Positions 33,429 through 43,871 of a DNA stretch of 64,000 nt are shown piece after piece (within the stretch, counting starts at the first letter, position 1; each line of letters opens with the position of its first letter). The stretch covers positions 62,001-126,000 of the forward strand of contig JBBELK010000485.1 of NCBI GenBank assembly GCA_037783545.1, read 5' to 3'. The translations under genes and the position numbers were made by a program. A model generated the notes under the pieces. That model was not told the origin of the DNA and did not search any database. It saw only the letters and a program-made list of their open reading frames with translations. This DNA is from Henricia sp. BOLD:AAB3569 (Eukaryota; Echinodermata; Asteroidea; Spinulosida; Echinasteridae).

Positions 33429-33507
33429 AGGTTACAGCGCCAAACGGTGACATACCAAAACCATTGTAGTTGTGGTGTTTTTGTGGAACGTGTATAAAGG
33501 GTAAATG
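33429..33507 (+). repeat. YR element terminal repeat B2
   Basis: 79 bp, identical to B1 and ending GGGTAAATG at the right border. The 267 bp between A2 and B2 include TGGGGGAGGGGACACCG, a purine-rich run that could prime plus-strand synthesis (inference). Confidence 0.88.
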
Positions 33508-33524
33508 TGGACGGGAACCAGTCT

Positions 33525-34316
33525 AACCAGCCCTTTGCTCGACAAGAATAGTCTTGGGAATCTCTCCCGGAAGTTCAGCATTGTTGTTGTTGTTGTATAT
33601 TTTATGGCATCTTCGGCAACTAAGGCCCTTTATGCCATCAACTATACGGTTTTAGCTTTAACTATACTGTATTATCAACTTGAGATGACGAAGAAGGAGT
33701 TGCAGTTTTAGAGGTGGGAGGAAAAAACCCAGAGAAATGCCCCAGGGCAAAACCCACGCGGTCAAGTAGGGACTGCAAACCCAATCCGCATACACGCCCC
33801 GGATTAGAACCCGGGACGCCAGAGGTGAAAGGCGAGGAAATAACCCGTACGCCAACCCGACTGCCCTAGTTCAGCATTGAAGGCGGTACCGTTTTAAGTA
33901 AATAGCAGCACGGTTTTATGATGGCACACAAGTGACGTGGCATACCACATATATCTTTGCAAATCTTTGCAATGTCGCAATTATCTTCATAAACAAATGT
34001 ATTTTGCGATGTCATACGCCTTTGCAACGTGTTCGTAAATATATTCGCAAACAAAGTTTGCCAAGAAAATTATGAAACCGAAAATATTAGCAACGATAAA
34101 ACGGTCATGTTCGATGATTCTTGTAAGCCGCCTTAGATTTGTCAAACCATTCGAAGAGCGTGCACGCGGTGTATTTGGGTCACGCGCTGCATCCGACCTG
34201 CTGTATTTGGGTCACTCGCTGATTGGTTCCCCAGGAAAGCCTAGGCAAAAACAAAGAAAAAGTTAAACCTTCCGGGAGAGATTCTCAAGAGCATTCTAGT
34301 CGAGCAAAGGGCTGGC
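33525..34316. repeat. Inverted arms around a SINE
   Basis: CCAGCCCTTTGCTCGACAAG at 33525-33573 recurs as a near reverse complement at 34268-34316 (CTTCCGGGAGAGATTC and GTCGAGCAAAGGGCTGG). The arms are about 49 bp and 700 bp apart. The host repeat that took the YR element continues into the left arm, so this may be the inverted-repeat end of a larger old DNA transposon. Confidence 0.6.
33584..33867 (-). mobile_element. tRNA-derived SINE with 12-bp target duplication
   Basis: Minus strand: the head GGGCAGTCGGGTTGGCG (A-box region) and GGGTTCTAATCC (B box) lead into a body ending GCCATAAAATATACAACAAC, followed by an AAC-repeat tail. Flanked by the perfect 12-bp repeat AGTTCAGCATTG (33572-33583, 33868-33879). 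It is full length and fairly young, made by RNA polymerase III and mobilised by LINE machinery. Confidence 0.92.
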
Positions 34317-34518
34317 ATGTTAGGCCTGCAAGAGGGCGCACTACCGGGAATGGCCAACGCGTACACAAACCAATATCGACTAGAATAGTTTTGGGCCAAG
34401 AATAGGCTGCGTGTCGCAAATTTTGCATTATAAAAGTTAAAATAATCCGTCTCTGTAGAAAAAATACCCTTACCTGTGGTCCCCAATCCTGAGCGATGGC
34501 ATTTGTTTCGTTATCCTC

Positions 34519-34990
34519 ACACTCTAAAAACATCCGGGTCAAATTTGACCCGGAATGGGTCAAATTTGACCCGGAATCCGGGTTCTAATGGACACGACCA
34601 CTTCCGGGTCAGAATGACCCGGAATGTTGGGTCGGGCCATTTTGACCCGGAATGTTGGGTCAAACCTGTTTGACCCGGAATTCCGGGTTCGATTTGACAC
34701 GACCACTTCCGGGTCAAAATGACCCGGAATGTTGGGTCAAGCTTTTTGACCCGGAATGTTGGGTCAAACCTGTTTGACCCGGAATTCCGGGTTCGATTTG
34801 ACATGACCACTTCCGGGTCAAAATGACCCGGAATGTTGGGTCAAGCTTTTTGTCCCGGAATGTTAGGTCAAACCTGTTTGACCCGGAATTCCGGATTATA
34901 TTTGACACGACCATTCCCGGGTCAGAATGACCCGGAATGTTGGGTCAGGCCTTTTTTATCTGCCATTCCGGGTCATTCAGGAGTGTTGGG
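34519..34990. repeat. Tandem array of CCGGGTCA palindromes
   Basis: About four units of roughly 105 bp (unit marks GACACGACCACTTCCGGGTC at about 34591, 34696, 34800 and 34904). Each holds inverted CCGGGTCA/TGACCCGG pairs. It begins with CACTCTAAAAACATCCGGGT. The end of the 44410-44600 element reads ACCCGGGAGTTTTTAGAGTG, the reverse complement type, so the two share a terminus. Open frames here are repeat artefacts. Confidence 0.85.
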
Positions 34991-36495
34991 TAAAACCTTT
35001 CTGAGCCGAAAAATGGTGAGAAAATAAGCATGTGTTCCACAGCCAATGATGGTGCAATTAGGCTGCACAGGACACTTGTCATTGCTTGTCAATGCTGGTA
35101 CATGTATAAAGCCTTGTTGAGCCAGGAACACATGCTTACCTTCATACTGGGTAGGTCTGGGACACAGGACTACCTGACAGAAATAATAAAGATTATCAGT
35201 ACATTTAGCAGGCAAACAGTTCTATACATTTATTGAGCAAACAGATTGAACTCCATTTCACCTAAAATGCGTTTTGAAAAATTGCATTTTATACACTCAT
35301 TTCAAGGAAAACTCCTTTGTTCAAAAGAGCGTGACAATTTTTTCCAGAAAAAAAAATTGATTTTGTTTTAACTATAACAATCATATAAAATATCTTCCCA
35401 AAATACAATCCATGAAGAAAACAGTAAATTCGCAATCTCCAATTTGGATGTGGTTGGTGTACTGTTGGTGTACTGTACTGCTTTATGTAACCAAATAAAT
35501 TAGTTTTAAAACATCAGTGGGTTTTTGATGACATCCCTGGAAATATACGGATTGAGTGTGCGAAATTTCAGAATGGTAATGAGAAATATATGACACATGA
35601 TATGGTATATCAATATCTCAACTTAATAAAATTAGCTTGGCGTTTTGCATTCACTTCCACCGGTAGCTGTGCATCAAGTAATGCAGGTGTGTTGTGTACG
35701 CGCACACACACGACCTGGTAGATTTGTCACAGTGCACATTTTGCTTTTGGGAGCGTGCAGTTTCTGTGTGCGTGTTCCATACGCGCCGACTAGAGCGCGG
35801 GCACAAGCGCGAGCAAGCCGGTCATTATCACTGGTTATTATCTCTCATTTAAAAACGGTCATGTGATGTGGTGTGCTCTGAGCCAATGATGATGCATAAG
35901 GGTATTTATGAATTACTTCTTAAGGCAAGAAACATAGGTCAAACAACAACAGTTATGCACCAGAATGTGCCAATATTAGTGAAAGACAAATCAGCCAATT
36001 AACATCAAATGAAGTCAGCCACAATTAAAGTGCTTTTGGCCGAAATATGTTCATGGGTGTTGACAAACATCAATGAACATATTTTCTGACTATCTTCAAG
36101 TGAAAGTACAAATTCAGATTACACAAGGTATTACTAGGTCAGAGAATGTAGTTCAAACCCAAAGTTAAATGTTCTAATGCATCCAGATGTGTGGCTGTCT
36201 TCACCAACTGTTACATTACCTTCAGCAGGATTGTTCATGTACATGTAGATAAACAATGTCAAGGGGAAATGTCCAAAATGCTGTGGTACTTAAAACAAAC
36301 GTCTACTCCCGTCAAAAGTGAGTCGACTTCCATATAATCCAAGGCTTTTTGTTCCACAAACACGAACACCAGCTCTGACTCCACTGCCTCCTCAAACAAT
36401 GAGTGGTTCCCTCTATCATCCCTCTTCCATGTACGTTGGGATATTTAACCCGACCTAAAATGGGAGAAAACATTTTGTCAAATGGCCACTCAAGA
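34991..36495. other. No gene recognised
   Basis: AT-rich, short open frames only (longest 80 residues), none recognised. No clear repeat boundary. Confidence 0.4.
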
Positions 36496-36942
36496 AACTC
36501 GACGACTATAGTTTGACTAGAGTCCCTCGAACAACGGAATTATCCATCGTTTGAGGGACTACCATTGTTCAAGGGACTCTACAGGAAGTCGCTCAATTGA
36601 ACTTGATGAATGTAGCCCAAACCTGGAAGGATATTTTTTTCGCGAACGTGTAGTTAGTGTGTTGACGGTGGCCCAAAGAGAACCTAAAAAGGAACCACAG
36701 TAAAGCGTCACGTGAGCGCACACGAGAGTGCTACTATAGTATGGACCACTCTGTACTCGCCTTGATGTTCTCCACGGGCCAGTATCAACGCACCAACTGC
36801 ACATTCGCGAACAAAAAAAATCCACCTCCAGCTTTGGACTTCGAGCAAGTTTGATTGAGCGACGAGTCTCTGGACTCTATAGTCGTACTTGAATGACATA
36901 ATTTATATTGTTCGAGGGACTCAAGTCAAACTATAGTCGTAA
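36496..36942. mobile_element. MITE with inverted ends
   Basis: ACTATAGTTTGACTAGAGTC followed by CCTCGAACAA at the left returns as TTGTTCGAGGGACTCAAGTC and AAACTATAGT at 36908-36941. Inside, further copies of GAGGGACT and GTCCCTC form hairpins. No coding capacity; the target duplication was not resolved. Confidence 0.7.
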
Positions 36943-37182
36943 ATCGAGCTTGCTCTGGGTTTAATCCACAACCCGGTGCCGCTGTGCGTCGAAGAGAAAA
37001 AGGGATTGTCGGCCACTGTCAGAAATATGTTTTTTATTCCAAAACTGTATTTTAGGTAGTTTTTGTTTTTTACATATTTTCCCATTTAGAATATCTTTAG
37101 ACGACCAAATCTTGGAAATTGTGTATGTGATTCCAATTTTGAGGGAAACAAAATTGGTTTGGGTCATTGCATGAATCATGGG

Positions 37183-37460
37183 TGAAAACTTGTGGTTGCG
37201 GGTTCAAATCCGGTTGCGGTACCTGTGCCCTTGGGCAAAGCACTCAACCACACTTGCTCCATCGTTCGGAAGGGATGTAAAGCATTTGGTCCAGTGTGTT
37301 AGGTAATGGTAATTTGTGAAGAGCAAGGGGATTCCCCGGTGTCTCTGGCCATTTCTAATTCTAATTCTTCATGGGTTTCCTCAAGCTTGCGAGTGACGGT
37401 GCAATGAGCACTATTGAGGAATCCTTGGTACGATTACCAGAAAGAAATAATAATAAATGC
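37183..37460 (+). mobile_element. tRNA-derived SINE
   Basis: B box GGTTCAAATCC at about 37200, then CCTTGGGCAAAGCACTCAAC, GGAAGGGATGTAAAGC, GGTCCAGTGTGTTAG and CCGGTGTCTCTGGCC, ending in GGAATCCTTGG and an AATAATAATAAA tail. Related copies or fragments occur at 2550, 21575 and, inverted, 63455-63640. Best copy of the family in the window. Confidence 0.8.
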
Positions 37461-38397
37461 CACTTACAGGCTGAACATATAACGCTTTAGGACTTGATGG
37501 AATCTTCCATCCTACACCGGTGGAGAAGATGCATACATGTAGTAATTGGGTCATCTTGTGATCATCTGTCAAGAAACACCATCTATGATTATAATATTGC
37601 ATGATGAAATCCTGAACATGTCAACTTAAAATAAACTTTTCTGTCTTTGCACTTTATTTTATTATGCTAAGTTTAGCTTATACATGGCCAAGTTTATAAA
37701 GATTTGAGCAAGTACATGTACATGTAGTACATGTACGTATATGACTGGACAACACATACAGTTCGGTATACAACCGACGTGCACATATGTATGCAAAATT
37801 AAGCATATTTAAGACTGTAAGCGTACTGGTTGCCTGCATAGATTCCTGCACTTAAAGCAGACATTTTGAAACATTGTTCTGAAAAAGTATACAGTATAAT
37901 GTTATGAGCTATAACGGCTACCTTGTGCTTTTTGCTGCTTTAGGAATATCATTATCAGCCAAACTTGATTATGTTAACTCTTGGGAACTCCAAGCATGCG
38001 TCTAAGAAACATCAAACTTTCTTCATCCACTTTATTTTCTGTGGGGAAAAACAATTTACATTTTCAAAAAAGGCAATTATGCTTACAAAAACAATCAACT
38101 TGTAAATTACATACCGAGCAGACAACTCGCACCTGGACCGAGTGGACAACTCGTCCACGAGTACACGAGCAGTAGTTGAGAAACATGAATAAGAGTTGGG
38201 AAGTTAATCAGTCTGAGACATTTTTTCTTTGAAATTACTCATCTAGCATTGAAATGTGCAGATTCGAATGAAAAACCAAAAGTTTATCTTAGAAACAAAT
38301 TAAGATGTTGTGAGGGAATTGCCTCACAAAACAAGTTTAGACAGCAAAAGATTTTACTATTATACTAGGCCCCCCACCAGCACTTAGGTTTTAGCGG
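37461..38397. other. No gene recognised
   Basis: Contains an ACATGTACATGTA microsatellite at about 37715-37735 and ACAACTCG words (38120-38165). The inverted version of the ATCATGGCTT-type dispersed repeat lies at about 38190-38300. Short frames only. Confidence 0.4.
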
Positions 38398-39733
38398 GTG
38401 CAGGTCAACTCGGTCCCAAACCAACTCAGTCCCAATCCAACTCGGTCCCAACGAACCAAGCCCCAGGACAACTCGACCGTCATGGGAAAATAAACGTATG
38501 GGGCCTTTGCTTGGGTTTGTTTTCATCTATTTTGCGTGTGCTGCGTATGCGCTGCGCATGTCCGTCTGTAATTAGTCTGTGGAGAGATTTAGACGCATAC
38601 GCAACGCATGCACGAGACGGATGAAAAACGGACCAAAGGAAAGGCCCCTGTAGGCTACGTGAAGAAAAGTGTGAAGGCCATAGCTGTCGTAGTTGCCAAT
38701 TGACCACTTTCACAGATGCCATCTTCATAAAATGCTACTGCGTATTAAACGCCATCAATTAAGCGGACACACACCCTGGAAAATGTTACAATCACGCGTT
38801 CGTGTTGCTCGAAATTTGTTCGAAATACGGCGCAACCGTACGCGTCACAAAAATTTACGCTCAAAATCCTGATGCACGTGACAATTTGTAGGAAGTGACG
38901 TCATTTGAACGTGATCAATAGAAGTTACGACGCAGGTCGACATCAGACCCAAACAAATATCAAGGTTTGCAGCATGGTTAGTACTTGAAACTAGAGTACA
39001 ACCCTGCTAAAAACGTGACGAAGTAGCAAGTGCAAATTTCCGCATTCCCAAAGTGTTCAACAACTGACTTGCTTGCGCCATGGCCTGCCGCGACACGGCA
39101 CAGGAAAGTGAACGCAATCCATTTCAGACACAAATCGCAAAAGTAAATCTGACGTCAAATAATTTGCGGTGAACATTCGCCCAATTAGTTGAACTTAAGC
39201 GAATTTGTGATGCAAATCATCAAATATCGCGGCCGCAGTCATCCGTCAATTTTTCTCGCACAATTAAGTGAAAACGAGCATGACCGCCTGGCGAGCTTTC
39301 GCATAAGTAACTCTTAGTCTTTGTTATTTTATAAGGCGAAAGCCACTTTACGTCAAATTGCCATTCACAACCAAACAGTGAAATTAAATAATCGTAATAT
39401 GTTGCTTCCATCAAATGAATCGGAAAAGTTCGGCTGCTTGGAAATCTTGTACATTTTTCAAGAGCGGTCGAGTTGTCCTGGGCCTTCAATCGTTGGGACC
39501 GAGTTGAGTTTCAGTCGACTTGGGACCAAGTTGACTCGGGACCGAATTGAGTTTCATTTAACTTCATGAACTTCAACTTGGGACCAACTTTACTCCAGAC
39601 CTGGGAGTGGGACTGAGTTGACTGGGACCGGGACCGAGTTGACCAGTTGACTGGGACCGGGACCGAGTTGACCAGTTGACTGGGACCGGGACCGAGTTGA
39701 CCAGTTGACTGGGACCGGGACCGAGTTGACACG
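38398..39733. mobile_element. Element with variable inverted subterminal arrays
   Basis: The left end has CAACTCGGTCCCA words and CCCCAGGACAACTCGACCG (38407-38480). The right end has the reverse complements, CGGTCGAGTTGTCCTGGG (39465-39482) and then many TGGGACCGAGTTGA words, finishing in a 29-bp tandem array. The symmetry is clear; the length of the arrays differs. The interior shows no transposase frame. Probably a non-autonomous DNA transposon. Confidence 0.6.
39605..39733 (+). repeat. 29-bp tandem array GACTGGGACCGGGACCGAGT
   Basis: About four copies of GACTGGGACCGGGACCGAGT followed by TGACCAGTT, forming the right subterminal region of the element above. Confidence 0.9.
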
Positions 39734-39746
39734 AAAATAGTAGGTA

Positions 39747-39885
39747 GGTTTATTGCCATATTTTGCAATTTATGCTCATTGTGCATGCCCTTTGTGCCAT
39801 TTTTTGAGTTTGTAAGGTAATGTAGAAGAGTAAAAGCAAAATTTCTGGACTCAATTTTTGTAATTTAGACAGAAACATATGGATT
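39747..39885 (+). repeat. Left arm of a distant inverted pair
   Basis: TAGGTAGGTTTATTGCCATA to CAGAAACATATGGA, about 140 bp, is the near reverse complement of 43733-43871. The two arms bracket 3.85 kb that includes candidate exons, a tRNA-like sequence and a foldback element. Confidence 0.75.
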
Positions 39886-40350
39886 AAGCAAATAGGGGGA
39901 CGCAACTTTACCGGAACATCCAGGGTACGGTCTGTGTGACCGTACACAATCGCCTAAATTTAAACATTCTCACAATGTCTGTCTTGACGAAATGGATTTA
40001 GGTCATAAATGTTTTGTGGCCTGATATGAATTTCAACCCTACCATTTTGAAAAGAATTTGGAAGCTGATCATGGCTTCATACCAATTGTGTGCAAAACAC
40101 ATGGTACAGGCTGAACAAGTTCTAAGTGTTTCCTCACAAAATCTTTAATTTTTTCCCACTGGAAATTTTTGTTTCCATCAAATCTAGTCTGCACCTCCCA
40201 ATGCTATATGAGTCAATTTAAAGAGAAACAAATCAACTTCCTAACTCTTACCGTGTTTTTTTGTTTAAGTTAAGTTGCAAGTCATTTTTAAAATGTTATT
40301 ATATTTATTTTGTTTTTGTAAAGTAGTGAATCTAGTACTCATTTTACAGT

Positions 40351-41310
40351 CAATACTAGACAACAGGCATGGTGTCAGATACGTGTAATACTGTAAGTGA
40401 CTGTTGGTAATTATTTTTTGTTTTCTTCTCTTTTTACATGTTTTCTGCAGGCCCCTTCTCTCGTATTGCTATGAAAAACTTACACAGCCTTGAAGCACAT
40501 CAGCAATTCCGGACTGGATAGGTTGGGACAGTATTTCACCAACAAACATTGAAAGGACATTTGTCTTTAAATCACTGTCAGGAACATTATAACCAATCAG
40601 ATGACAGTGCAGGTGGTGCCTTGGTCAGTTGTGATGGAGCAAAATGCAAATGAGTGGGTTCACATGCGATGCATCCTGAAAAAAACACTCCTAAAGGGGA
40701 AATGGTGCTGCAACTGTTGGAAACATTTATTTTGCTTTCACTGAAAAACCCAGCAGAGAAATCTATTTTTCAATCAAATGTTATTAATGAAAATCATAAA
40801 TTTATTAAGATAATGATTAATGATAAGATTTGACATTGTTGGGTACATGTGTAAATTATAAGTAATTTATTAAGATCTAATACACAAAATTATCATGAGA
40901 ATCAAAATAAGCAAAGGAGTAGCACCACATCATGTGTGGCCAAAACATGAGACTATTTATTTATCACTACATTTTTTTCACAGATTGTTTCAATCAGATT
41001 GTTACATTAAGCTGTAGCAAGGTTTCATCTGTTTCCAGTAAAAAGGGGACCTTCTCGAGGAAATACAATGTCTTGAAACGTTAGAAACATCCTTAAACAT
41101 TAAGAAAAATTTGCGAATAGAATGAGGCATTTAAATGTCGTGAAGGGTTTTGTCTTTAACTCCCAAAAATCTTATGATTTGATTCATAAGAATTTTCATT
41201 TTAAAGTTTGTTTGTAATAAGCTTTTTTAAACAATTATGCAGTACTTTTGTAAAATGGGGCACTTAATTCTGTTTGAATTGATTTTGAATAAAATAAAAA
41301 TTTACTAATT
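40351..41310 (+). other. Possible 3' exons and polyadenylation site
   Basis: A 43-nt segment (about 40351-40393) lies between an acceptor (CTCATTTTACAG) and a donor (GTAAGTGA). A second strong acceptor (CTCTTTTTACATGTTTTCTGCAG as a pyrimidine-rich tract) ends at about 40450, and AATAAA lies at about 41289. One frame stays open across the two pieces and then stops within about 30 codons. No protein is recognised; a non-coding transcript is equally possible. Confidence 0.25.
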
Positions 41311-41469
41311 TTAAAAGTAATTTTTTATTCCAATGTTTTTGCTCATGCAATTTGTATTTCTGGACCAGTACAGTAATTTGTGTAAAATCTAAGGCGGTTA
41401 AACAGCACAAGAATCAAAAACGTTTACTGAATTGAAAGATGAAATTTAGAAACATGAGAAAATTGCAAT

Positions 41470-41546
41470 GCCCCGACTGAGATTCGACCCCAGGTCCTTG
41501 GCTTACATGGCCAATTGCTCTACCAACTGAGCTATCTTATCTGGGC
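41470..41546 (-). tRNA. Degenerate tRNA-like sequence
   Basis: The minus strand folds as a tRNA: acceptor GCCCAGA/TCGGGGC (one mismatch), D arm GCTCAGTTGGTAGAGC, T arm CTGGG-loop-CTCAG with GTCGAAT in the loop. Faults: five extra bases before the D stem, A instead of U at position 33, G for the first T-loop base. The anticodon would read TGT (Thr). More likely the head of a tRNA-derived SINE or a tRNA relic than a working gene. Confidence 0.45.
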
Positions 41547-41718
41547 ATCCCGCTGGAGCACCACAACAATCTCGTTGTTTCTTCCTCCACGGTTCTGATA
41601 ATGGTGTGTTTCTCTCTCCACTAAAAACGTAGCAAGTCCCTTGTCTAATGCTGTTTGGAATGTGCGGGAAAATGGTCGGAATGACTTCATTGCAAAACAG
41701 GGGCAGGCTGTATGTATT

Positions 41719-43496
41719 TACTTCCAAATACTGAAAGCCGTCCAGATCAAACTGTACGGCTTTCAAGAGCAGCATTTTTTCCCCCATCAAAACCGTTGCT
41801 CAAATGGAATCTTTAGTTTACTCATTTTACAGCTAATTGCTATTTTTGGTAAAAATCTGAATCTCCACACGTTCTACATACCTCCCTGGCTGAAATTGTC
41901 TGAAAAGTGGCGTACACTGGTCCGTAAAACCCGAATCTTTCAGGAGCAATCATACCGCATGTCTTGTTAATTTTTTCCCAATAAACAAGATGGCGGATGT
42001 AGACTCGGCGCAGTCGTTCTTTCGGCCACCAGCACGTACTAGCACGGTACAGACAAGGGGCCGGGGGGCGCTGTTCACATTTATTCGCTCTTGCCTGTGG
42101 GCATGTACCGTACCGCCGGCCGGCGCTCCGCTGGCGAATCCACAGTCACTGACGCGAGTACACGTTAAAAATGTGATATATTTCCTCATGGCTTGCATCT
42201 CTGAATTGTTTATATATTTTTGTAAATTAATAGTTAGTTAGAAAACCTAAAAGCTGTTTAATTATCGACCAATTACTCTCAAAATGATTGTCCATGTATG
42301 ACAATTGCGTTGTTTACACGGTTGCCAATGTCTCAACTACGAATGAAGTATGATTTTTTCTTCAGCAATTCCGTTAGATGACGAAAAATATTGCCACCCA
42401 ACTCCCCTTCCCTCCCTCCCAATTAAACAAATTGTAAAACAAAAATCAGAAATGACTCGATGAGAACCACAGAACCTCTGGAAATTATACAATTCCATGC
42501 CTATAGCTTTTGAGTAAGGATGCCGCCAACTTTTTTAAGCACCTGCAGCCGATTTCACGAATCCTAACGCACTGCGTAAGTCCGCTTGCGCAACATTTTA
42601 TTGCGTAGGCTGCGCAACATTCCTGTGAAAATTACACGCAAGCTATAGGGCTTGCGCCATTCGTGAAATCGGCTGCAGGTGCTTAAAAAAGTTGGCGGCA
42701 TCCTTACTCAAAAGCTATAGGCATGGAATTGTATAATTTCCAGAGGTTCTGTGGTTCTCATCGAGTCCTTTCTGATTTTTGTTTTACAATTTGTTTAATT
42801 GGGAGGGAGGGAAGGGGAGTTGGGTGGCAATATTTTTCGTCATCTAACGGAATTGCTGAAGAAAAAATCATACTTCATTGAGACATTGGCAACCGTGTAA
42901 ACAACGCAATTGTCATACATGGACAATCATTTTGAGAGTAATTGGTCGATATTTAAACAGCTTGTAGGTTTTCTAACTAACTATTAATTTACAAAAATAT
43001 ATAAACAATTCAGAGATGCAAGCCATGAGGAAATATATCACATTTTTAACGTGTACTCGCGTCAGTGACTGTGGATTCGCCAGCGGAGCGCCGGCCGGCG
43101 GTACGGTACATGCCCACAGGCAAGAGCGAATAAATGTGAACATCGCCCCCCGGCCCCTTGTCTGTACCGTGCTAGTACGTGCTGGTGGCCGAAAGAACGA
43201 CTGCGCCGAGTCTACATCCGCCATCTTGTTTATTGGGAAAAACATTAACAAGACATGCGGTATGATTGCTCCTGAAAGATTCGGGTTTTACGGACCAGTG
43301 TACGCCACTTTTCAGACAATTTCAGCCAGGGAGGTATGTAGAACGTGTGGAGATTCAGATTTTTACCAAAAATAGCAATTAGCTGTAAAATGAGTAAACT
43401 AAAGATTCCATTTGAGCAACGGTTTTGATGGGGGGAAAAATTCTGCTCTTGAAAGCCGTACAGTTTGATCTGGACGGCTTTCAGTATTTAGAAGTA
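41719..43496. mobile_element. 1.78-kb foldback DNA transposon
   Basis: Nearly the whole element is one inverted repeat: arms 41719-42560 and about 42651-43496, with a loop of about 90 bp around 42605. Ends TACTTC(C/T)AAATACTGAAAGC. Flanked by the perfect 9-bp repeat GTATGTATT (41710-41718, 43497-43505). Arms differ by a few substitutions and a short gap near 42340/42880. Duplications of 9-11 bp with long inverted ends are typical of Mutator-like elements. The arms contain GC-rich CCGCCGGCCGGCG and ACAAGATGGCGGATG but no transposase, so it is non-autonomous. Confidence 0.93.
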
Positions 43497-43732
43497 GTAT
43501 GTATTAAGACCACAGAGGAAAAAAATAGCAATTCAAAATATTTTGTGAAAGGAAGAAAAGAATTACGTAGTTGCTGTTGGTCATGTACAAAATATGAGAC
43601 TGACATTTAAAAAAAAAAAAAAATTGTACTTTTTGGGGGGTTTCTTTTGGATCTACAGTACAGTTAGACGAATCGGGTTAGTAGAACTTTTTAGAAGGAA
43701 GTCTCCTCATTTCAATTGCCTGATTTTGATCC

Positions 43733-43871
43733 ATGTTTCTGTCTAAATTACAAAAATTGAGTCGAGAAATTTTGCTTTTACTCTTCTATATTACCGTACA
43801 AACTCAAAAATTGGCACAAAAGGCATGCACAATGAGCATAAATTGCAAAATCTGGCAATAAACCTACCTAA
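43733..43871 (-). repeat. Right arm of a distant inverted pair
   Basis: CCATGTTTCTGTCTAAATTA to AATAAACCTACCTA, near reverse complement of 39747-39885. Confidence 0.75.

Larger units (their letters stand above)
29061..33507 (+). mobile_element. YR retrotransposon with split direct repeats
   Basis: Order A1 (29061-29232), degenerate coding body, B1 (32911-32989) joined directly to A2 (32990-33161), a 267-bp spacer, and B2 (33429-33507). A1 equals A2 (172 bp) and B1 equals B2 (79 bp) by base-by-base reading. This is the split-direct-repeat plan of PAT/Ngaro-type DIRS-order elements, where the internal B1A2 junction is used to rebuild the ends. There is no target duplication: the flanks GTGGAATATG and TGGACGGGAACC join into the sequence found uninterrupted at 21065-21092, as expected for tyrosine-recombinase insertion. 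RT and recombinase relics in the body agree. It is not autonomous, and its identical repeats suggest recent movement in trans. Confidence 0.85.

Noticed and set aside
34473..35027. Several frames across the CCGGGTCA array on both strands
   Set aside because: Peptides are repeating SNLTRNPGSN or PTFRVILTRKW-type strings produced by the tandem repeat.
42000..43250. Paired 83- and 92-residue frames repeated in inverse orientation
   Set aside because: They are the two arms of one foldback element; the same translation appears twice because the DNA is palindromic.
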